64,000 nt of DNA. It comes from Thermobifida cellulosilytica TB100 (GTDB taxonomy: Bacteria > Actinomycetota > Actinomycetes > Streptosporangiales > Streptosporangiaceae). Both the position numbers and the translations under genes were made by a program. The stretch's first letter is position 1; each line of letters starts with the position of its first letter. Below, one piece after another: positions 58,834 to 64,000 of this stretch. The DNA is taken from positions 169,029-233,028 of the forward strand of contig NZ_KQ950184.1 of NCBI RefSeq assembly GCF_001517975.1, given 5' to 3'. The notes beneath the pieces are model-generated. The model worked only from the letters and a program-made list of their open reading frames with translations, was not told the origin of the DNA and searched no databases.

Positions 58834-60749
58834 ACGGCAACGACCGGTATGACGACTACCCGCGCCGATCGCGTCGGCCCGACCCGCTGACCGACCCCTG
58901 GCCGCCCCACCAGGAGGCCGAAGGGCCGCGCACCAGGGCTTCGGCCGTCGACTACGACGGCCTCGGCTACCGCGACGAGCACGGCACGGGACGCCGACGG
59001 CGCGCGGACCTCCCGCCGCTGGACGACACCTCCTGGCAGTACCCCCGCGCCTCCCGCTCCTCCGCCGACCCTGGGCCGGACCGCCCGCCGGAGGCCGAGG
59101 AGCGCCCCCGCGGCCGCCGCAGACGCCCGGGGCCCGCCGACACCGGCTCGTTCTCCGTGCCCCTGTCGGAGGCCGAGGCGCTGCGCGAACGCCCCCGCGG
59201 GCGGCGGCGCAAACCCGACAGCGAGGACGCGCCTGCCGTCTCCCCCTACTACCGGGAACTGGCCCAGACGGCGTTCGACGAGAGGGAGCCGAGCCCGCGG
59301 CGGTCCAGCCGCCACAGCGCTGCCCCGGACGCCCCCGCCCGCGCGGACTCCGCGGACTGGCAGGAGGCCCCGCGCTCCCGGCGGGCCCACCGCCGGGCCG
59401 CGGAGGAGTGGCCGGAGGAGCCGGTCCGCCCGCGCCAGGAACACCGCCACGAGGAGGACGACGACCGGCCCGCAGCGGGCCGCTCCCGGCGGCGCGCCCC
59501 GGCGGAGGAGGACCTCGACCCCCCGAGACGGCGCCGGGCGCGCTCCGCCGCCGACGACTCCGACGACGACTCCGCCGACGACTCGTTCGCGCTGCCGTTC
59601 GATGACGACGACTCCGACGAGGAGGAGCGCCCCAGGCGCTCCCGGAGCAGCCGCCACGGCGGCAGGAGGGCCTCCGGCCGCCGCGCCGCCAAGCGCAAGC
59701 GCAAGAAGAGGAGCAAGGCCGCCCTGGTCAGCGCCGTGCTCGTGCTGTCGCTGTTCGTGCTCTCCGCCGGGGCCGGCGGCTACCTGCTGCTGCGCACCTA
59801 CATCGTCCCCCCGGACTACTCCGGCGAGGGCACCGGCGAGGTCAGCATCGTCATCGAGCAGGGCGACAGCGGGACCGCCATCGCCGAGAAGCTCTACGCG
59901 GCCGGGGTGATCGCGAGCGTGCGCGCGTTCACCAACGAGATCCGCTTCTCCGACGCCAACTTCGTGCCCGGCACCTACCAGTTGCGCGAGCGGATGAGCG
60001 CCGAGGCGGCCATCGCGCTGCTGCTCGACCCGGCCAGCCGCATCGCCGTCAACGTGACGGTCCCCGAGGGGCTGCGGTCCGGCCAGATCCTCGACCTGCT
60101 GGCCGAGCAGACCAACATCCCGCTGGAGGAGTTCCAGGCCGCCTACGAGGACCACGAGTCGCTGGGGCTGCCCGAGTACGCCACCCAGGGGCCGGAGGGG
60201 TACCTGTTCCCCGAGACCTACAAGTTCGACAGCAGCGCCACGGCCGCCGACATCCTGCGTCAGATGGTGGCCCAGTACTGGAGGGTCGCCACCGACATCA
60301 ACCTGGAGAGCCGCGCCGAGGAGGCCGGGTACGACCCGAACGAGATCATGGCGGCCGCCGCGATCGTGCAGGCCGAGTCCGGGAGCGTGGAGGACATGGG
60401 CAAGGTCGCCCGGGTCATCTACAACCGCCTGGCCGACGGCATGTACCTCAAGATGGACAGCACCTGCTTCTACGCCCTCGGCGAGTACGGCATCTCGCTC
60501 AACCAGGAGCAGCAGGAACGGTGCCGCAGCGACGAGACCGGCTACGACACCTACTTCCACGAAGGGCTTCCGGCCGGCCCGATCGTCAGCCCCGGCCGGG
60601 AGGCCATCGAGGCGGCGCTCTCCCCGGAGGACGGGCCGTGGCTGTACTTCGTGACCACCGACCCCGAGAACGGTGTCACCGAGTTCACCGACAACGAGGC
60701 CGAGTTCTGGGACCTGGTCAACAAGTTCAACCAGAACCAGGGCAACTGA
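58830..60749 (+). CDS. mltG: Endolytic transglycosylase MltG (YceG)
   Basis: 639 residues. It cuts nascent peptidoglycan glycan strands at the outer membrane face. The first 290 residues are disordered, rich in Arg, Asp and Pro (cytoplasmic), much longer than in most bacteria. A membrane helix (ALVSAVLVLSLFVLSAGAGGYLLL) follows, then a LysM-like part (VSIVIEQGDSGTAIAEKLYAAGV) and the catalytic YceG domain (MAAAAIVQAESGSVEDMGKVARVIYNRLADGM read from 60349, with the catalytic Glu in QAESG, and LPAGPIVSPGREAIEAAL). Confidence 0.94.
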   Translation: MNGNDRYDDYPRRSRRPDPLTDPWPPHQEAEGPRTRASAVDYDGLGYRDEHGTGRRRRADLPPLDDTSWQYPRASRSSADPGPDRPPEAEERPRGRRRRPGPADTGSFSVPLSEAEALRERPRGRRRKPDSEDAPAVSPYYRELAQTAFDEREPSPRRSSRHSAAPDAPARADSADWQEAPRSRRAHRRAAEEWPEEPVRPRQEHRHEEDDDRPAAGRSRRRAPAEEDLDPPRRRRARSAADDSDDDSADDSFALPFDDDDSDEEERPRRSRSSRHGGRRASGRRAAKRKRKKRSKAALVSAVLVLSLFVLSAGAGGYLLLRTYIVPPDYSGEGTGEVSIVIEQGDSGTAIAEKLYAAGVIASVRAFTNEIRFSDANFVPGTYQLRERMSAEAAIALLLDPASRIAVNVTVPEGLRSGQILDLLAEQTNIPLEEFQAAYEDHESLGLPEYATQGPEGYLFPETYKFDSSATAADILRQMVAQYWRVATDINLESRAEEAGYDPNEIMAAAAIVQAESGSVEDMGKVARVIYNRLADGMYLKMDSTCFYALGEYGISLNQEQQERCRSDETGYDTYFHEGLPAGPIVSPGREAIEAALSPEDGPWLYFVTTDPENGVTEFTDNEAEFWDLVNKFNQNQGN

Positions 60750-60754
60750 GCGAC

Positions 60755-60776
60755 CGGTCCCGCGGGCGCGGGACCG
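60755..60776 (+). terminator. 9-bp stem-loop between mltG and aroE
   Basis: CGGTCCCGC (60755-60763) pairs with GCGGGACCG (60768-60776) around GGGC, 6 bases after the mltG stop. aroE begins 26 bases later, so readthrough is likely. Confidence 0.45.
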
Positions 60777-60801
60777 CGGCGACGACCCCGCAGGAGGAAC
60801 C

Positions 60802-61650
60802 GTGAAACGTGCGGCCGTGCTCGGCTCACCGATCGCCCACTCCCTCTCCCCGGTGCTGCACACGGCGGGATACACCGCGCTCGGCATCGCCGACCAGTGG
60901 CACTACGGCCGCCACGAGTGCGACGAAGAGGGCCTGGCCGCGTTCCTCGACGGCTGCGACGACTCCTGGGCGGGCCTGTCGCTGACCATGCCGCTCAAGC
61001 GGGTCGCGATGACGCTGGTGGACGAGGTCGACGAGATCGCGACCGCGGTCGGCGGGGCGAACACCATCCTCTTCCGGGACGGGCGGCGCCACGCCTGCAA
61101 CACGGACGTCACCGGGATCGTCGAGGCGCTGCGGGAGGCCGGGCTGGACCGGCTGCGCACCGTCACCGTCCTGGGCGCGGGGGCGACCGCCGCGTCCGCG
61201 CTCGCGGCCGTGCGCCGCCTGGGCGCCACCGAGCCGGGCGCGGTCACGGTACTGGCCCGCGACCTCTCCCGCACCGGCGACCTCGCCGCGGCGGCCGAGC
61301 GCATGTCGGCCGAGGTGGTGCTGGCCCCGCTCGCCGACATCGACCGGCACCTGGGAGTGGACCTGGTGGTGTCCACGCTCCCCTCCGGGGCGGCCGACCG
61401 GTGGGCGCAGCCGGTGGCCGAGGCGAAGACCGCGGTCTTCGACGTGGTCTACGCGCCGTGGCCCACCGTGCTGGGGGCCGCGGCCCAGGAGGCCGGGGCG
61501 GTCGTGGTGGGCGGCTTCCCCATGCTGCTGCACCAGGCGGCGGCCCAGTTGACCCTGATGACCGGCCGCCCCGCGCCGGTCGAGGCGATGCGCGCCGCCG
61601 GCGAGTCGGAGTTGGCACGCCGGTCTGCCGGGAATACCCTGAAAGCGTGA
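60802..61650 (+). CDS. aroE: Shikimate dehydrogenase
   Basis: 282 residues. It reduces 3-dehydroshikimate with NADPH in aromatic amino acid synthesis. N-terminal substrate domain AAVLGSPIAHSLSPVLHTAGY and SLTMPLKRVAMTLVDE (catalytic Lys in MPLK), VGGANTILF and NTDVTGI (Asn and Asp of the site). The NADP-binding loop is VLGAGATAASAL, and the C-terminus has GFPMLLHQAAAQLTLMTG. GTG 60802 follows AGGAGG. Confidence 0.94.
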   Translation: MKRAAVLGSPIAHSLSPVLHTAGYTALGIADQWHYGRHECDEEGLAAFLDGCDDSWAGLSLTMPLKRVAMTLVDEVDEIATAVGGANTILFRDGRRHACNTDVTGIVEALREAGLDRLRTVTVLGAGATAASALAAVRRLGATEPGAVTVLARDLSRTGDLAAAAERMSAEVVLAPLADIDRHLGVDLVVSTLPSGAADRWAQPVAEAKTAVFDVVYAPWPTVLGAAAQEAGAVVVGGFPMLLHQAAAQLTLMTGRPAPVEAMRAAGESELARRSAGNTLKA

Positions 61651-61982
61651 GTGTTGCCACTCATGGGGACTTCGGTGGCGGTACGTCCGGTGTAACGAGT
61701 GTTTCCCGGTGGCCAGGTTTTCTTGGTACAGTGAACAGCGACCTGATCCGGTGCACGAGCGCCGGAGATGCAAGCGGAGGGTGAACCTCCCACCTGTAGC
61801 GCCTACGGGTGCTGCGGGTCCTGGTAGAAACCGTACGGGTACGCCGCGACGGCGTCCGGCCCGTGCGGCGGTTCGACCCCGCTTGCAGCAGCCAGCGGGG
61901 TTTTCGTTGTCCCGGCGCACAGCCACTCTGGAGACCCCCGCACCAGAAGACGAGAACCCGACGAATTTTAGGGAGGGGTCCC
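61651..61982 (+). promoter_or_regulatory. infC leader with intrinsic terminator/attenuator
   Basis: 332 bases. TACAGT near 61727 is a -10 candidate. CCCCGC (61877-61882) pairs with GCGGGG (61895-61900) and is followed by TTTTCGTTGT, a proper intrinsic terminator placed about 80 bases before infC and downstream of the putative promoter, so an attenuator. A possible leader peptide of 17 codons starts at GTG 61732. Attenuated infC-rpmI-rplT leaders are known in other bacteria; the mechanism here is not determined. Confidence 0.65.
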
Positions 61983-62582
61983 ATCAGCGCTGAGCCCCGC
62001 ATCAACGACCGTATCCGGGTACCCGAGGTTCGCCTCGTCGGCCCCAACGGGGAACAGGTGGGCATCGTTCCGGTGAGCGACGCCCTGCGCCTCGCCCAAG
62101 AAGCCGACCTCGACCTCGTTGAGGTGGCGCCGACCGCTCGCCCGCCGGTCGCCAAGCTGATGGACTACGGCAAGTTCAAGTACGAGTCCGCGGTCAAGGC
62201 CCGGGAGGCGCGCAGGAACCAGACGAACACGATCATCAAGGAGATCAAGCTCCGTCCCAAGATCGACCAGCACGACTACGAGACCAAGAGGGGTCACGTC
62301 GAGCGGTTCCTGCGGGGCGGGGACAAGGTCAAGGTGACGATCATGTTCCGCGGTCGCGAGCAGTCCCGGCCGGAGCTGGGGTACCGCCTCCTGCGGAGGC
62401 TGGCCGAAGACGTCCAGGAACTGGGTCAGGTCGAATCCCAGGCCAAGCAGGACGGCCGCAACATGGTCATGGTGATCGGCCCGCACAAGCGCCGCGCCGA
62501 GCACAAGGCCGAAGCGCGTGCCGCCGCGCAGGCCGCCAAAACCCGCGGCGGGAGCGGCCGGAATTCCGAGAAATCGGGCTGA
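61983..62582 (+). CDS. infC: Translation initiation factor IF-3 (ATC start)
   Basis: 199 residues. N-domain [20 protein letters not shown] and [18 protein letters not shown], linker, C-domain [23 protein letters not shown] and [20 protein letters not shown]. Basic C-terminal tail. The family begins at the Ser-Ala-Glu-Pro codons after 61985, and the only suitable start is ATC at 61983, four bases after GGGAGGGG. The nearest canonical start (61809) would add 58 residues translated through the terminator. Rare start codons on infC allow self-control by IF3 in E. coli. Confidence 0.93.
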   Translation: MSAEPRINDRIRVPEVRLVGPNGEQVGIVPVSDALRLAQEADLDLVEVAPTARPPVAKLMDYGKFKYESAVKAREARRNQTNTIIKEIKLRPKIDQHDYETKRGHVERFLRGGDKVKVTIMFRGREQSRPELGYRLLRRLAEDVQELGQVESQAKQDGRNMVMVIGPHKRRAEHKAEARAAAQAAKTRGGSGRNSEKSG

Positions 62583-62626
62583 CCGGACCGATACACCCGC
62601 CTGACGTACCGAGACGAGCGCGGTCG

Positions 62627-62648
62627 CGCGGCCCGTGAGGGCCGCGCA
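62627..62648 (+). terminator. 9-bp stem-loop between infC and rpmI
   Basis: GCGCGGCCC (62627-62635) pairs with GGGCCGCGC (62640-62648) around GTGA, with a possible outer GAGCG/CGCTC pairing. No T run. It may adjust IF3 against L35/L20 levels. Confidence 0.45.
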
Positions 62649-62732
62649 CCCCGCTCTCTTCGTGCGCGGCGGAAAACCGCGCCGTCCCCGTGGCGGCACA
62701 CCGACTGAGTAGTGAAAAGGAGCGACGGCGGC

Positions 62733-62924
62733 ATGCCGAAGAACAAATCCCACAGTGGGGCCAGCAAGCGTTTCCGCGTCACCGGCACCGGCAAGATCAT
62801 GCGTCGCCGCACCAACAAGAACCACCTGCTGGAGCACAAGCCGAGCAAGCGCACCCGGCGCCTGAGCGCGGACGCCCAGCTTCCCCCGGCCGACGCCAGG
62901 AAGATCAAGAAGCTGCTCGGCTAG
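62733..62924 (+). CDS. rpmI: 50S ribosomal protein L35
   Basis: 63 residues, highly basic. [20 protein letters not shown] and [17 protein letters not shown] are the L35 signature. Start at ATG 62733 with AAAAGGAG about 11 bases upstream. Between infC and rplT as usual. Confidence 0.96.
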   Translation: MPKNKSHSGASKRFRVTGTGKIMRRRTNKNHLLEHKPSKRTRRLSADAQLPPADARKIKKLLG

Positions 62925-63080
62925 GCCGAGTCGCCCCGTCATCCGGGGACGCGGCCGTCGGACATCCCGCGCACGGGTGCGCGGAGGCGGCCGCACCGGT
63001 CCAGGAACCCCTGCCGAACTTCCTGGCGGCCCTCGCCGGGTGGTGTGCCCGGCACGTCAGTCTCAACCGAGGAGTCACAA

Positions 63081-63458
63081 GTGGCACGCGTCAAGCGGTC
63101 TCTCAACGCAAAGAAGAAGCGCCGGGTCGTTCTCGAACGCGCCAGCGGCTACCGCGGCCAGCGGTCGCGCCTCTACCGCAAGGCCAAGGAGCAGATGCTC
63201 CACTCGATGACGTACGCCTACCGCGACCGCAAGGACCGCAAGGGCCAGTTCCGTCGTCTGTGGATCCAGCGCATCAACGCCGCCGCCCGCGCCAACGGCC
63301 TGACCTACAACCGCTTCATGCAGGGACTCAAGGCCGCCGGCATCGAGGTGGACCGCCGCATGCTCGCCGAGCTCGCGGTCAACGACGCCGCCACCTTCGC
63401 GGCGCTGGTCGAGACCGCCAAGAAGGCCATCCCCGCACCTGCCGGGTCCGCTTCCTGA
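63081..63458 (+). CDS. rplT: 50S ribosomal protein L20
   Basis: 125 residues. Starts [20 protein letters not shown], with [36 protein letters not shown] and [21 protein letters not shown]20 binds 23S rRNA early in assembly. GTG 63081 follows GAGGAG; an open extension to 63045 is not family-like. Confidence 0.96.
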   Translation: MARVKRSLNAKKKRRVVLERASGYRGQRSRLYRKAKEQMLHSMTYAYRDRKDRKGQFRRLWIQRINAAARANGLTYNRFMQGLKAAGIEVDRRMLAELAVNDAATFAALVETAKKAIPAPAGSAS

Positions 63459-63476
63459 ACGACGGTGTGATCGACC

Positions 63477-64000
63477 ATGGCGAGCCACGAGTTCACGAGT
63501 ATTCGGTCCCCCAGAATCAAGGGGGCTCGTCGGCTCGCCAAACGCGCCTTCCGGCAGCGTGAGCGGCGCTTCCTCGCGGAGGGGCCGCAGGCCGTGCGGG
63601 AGGCGCTCGCCGTACCGGGAGTGGTGCGCGAACTGTACGCCACCGTCGAGGCGATGCAGCGCCACGACCCCCTGGTCCGCGCCGCGGAACAGGCCGGAGT
63701 CCCCGTCCACCGGGTCACCCTGGAGGTGATGGGCGAACTGGCGCAGACGGTCACCCCCCAGGGGCTGCTCGCGGTCTGCTCCTTCGTCGACGTCCCGCTG
63801 ACGGCACTGGAGAACCCCCGGCTCGTCGTGGTCCTGTCCCACGTCCGCGACCCCGGCAACGCGGGGACCGTGCTGCGCACCGCGGACGCGGCCGGGGCCG
63901 ACGCGGTCGTCTTCACCGACGCCTCGGTCGACCCCTACAACGGCAAGTGCGTCCGGGCCTCCGCCGGCAGCCTCTTCCACCTGCCAGTCGTGGTGGGAGC
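63477..64000 (+). CDS. SpoU/TrmH-family RNA 2'-O-methyltransferase (3' end beyond window)
   Basis: At least 174 residues, running off the right edge with no stop. N-terminal substrate-binding part (SPRIKGARRLAKRAFRQRER, RRFLAEGPQAVREAL) and the start of the SPOUT domain with motif 1 DPGNAGTVLRTADAAGADAVVF. Enzymes of this type next to rplT methylate rRNA riboses (TsnR/RlmB relatives). Exact target is not clear. The ATG at 63477 has only a weak ribosome site, 18 bases after rplT. Confidence 0.88.
   Translation, partial: MASHEFTSIRSPRIKGARRLAKRAFRQRERRFLAEGPQAVREALAVPGVVRELYATVEAMQRHDPLVRAAEQAGVPVHRVTLEVMGELAQTVTPQGLLAVCSFVDVPLTALENPRLVVVLSHVRDPGNAGTVLRTADAAGADAVVFTDASVDPYNGKCVRASAGSLFHLPVVVG

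Noticed and set aside
61809-61982. Canonical start for infC at 61809
   Set aside because: Would add 58 non-conserved residues encoded across an intrinsic terminator; strong ribosome site directly before ATC 61983 is preferred.

Overview
The window is about 64 kb of very GC-rich chromosome from a sporulating, filamentous actinobacterium. The pointers are an SsgB-type sporulation protein, the actinobacterial gene order thrS-HIT-pgsA-acyltransferase-pimA-pdxS-pdxT-yebC-ruvCAB-yajC-apt-rel, a subtilisin-inhibitor-like protein, XRE/DUF397 regulator pairs and an FxLD-type lanthipeptide locus. A member of the Streptosporangiales/Nocardiopsaceae (Thermobifida- or Nocardiopsis-like) fits best; the species is an inference from gene content only.

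Layout. 1-9.6 kb: end of an unknown gene, ssgB, a tRNA-Val(CAC), a small membrane protein, a flavin monooxygenase, thrS, a thioesterase-like protein, a DUF885 hydrolase, TerC, a HIT-domain Ap4A-phosphorylase-like enzyme and a DCC-family protein. 9.7-13 kb: start of phosphatidylinositol mannoside synthesis (pgsA, acyltransferase, pimA). 13-19.2 kb: PLP synthase (pdxS, pdxT), yebC, ruvCAB with an upstream SOS box, yajC, apt; secD and secF, normally between yajC and apt, are not there. 19.5-32.7 kb: rel, cupin, a frameshifted DUF349 gene, an MBL hydrolase, aspS, a secreted protease inhibitor, a lipoprotein, a PAS/GAF/SpoIIE phosphatase, a PAP2 phosphatase and rarA.

33.3-44.0 kb is the most unusual part. 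A five-gene translationally coupled operon encodes a tail-anchored pseudokinase, a zinc-ribbon/P-loop GTPase, a large GTPase-associated-protein-1-like protein, a two-TM coiled-coil protein and a MotB/ZorB-like one-TM protein with an aspartate inside its membrane helix. It converges, through a perfect 42-bp palindrome, on two kinase-like genes, one apparently active and one with degraded catalytic motifs. I read this as a candidate membrane-anchored signalling or defence system.

44.5-55.2 kb: DUF948 and DUF6167-type membrane proteins, an XRE/DUF397 pair and a class I lanthipeptide locus (LanC, LanB, a 66-residue FxLD precursor and a PCMT-like methyltransferase), followed by a frameshifted XRE-TPR regulator and a YdcF-family protein. 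55.6-64 kb returns to core genes: alaS, ruvX, mltG, aroE, then infC (with an ATC start and an attenuator-like leader), rpmI, rplT and a truncated SpoU-family rRNA methyltransferase.

Two genes (DUF349, XRE-TPR) are each broken by one base in a C/G run. That may be real decay or homopolymer sequencing error.
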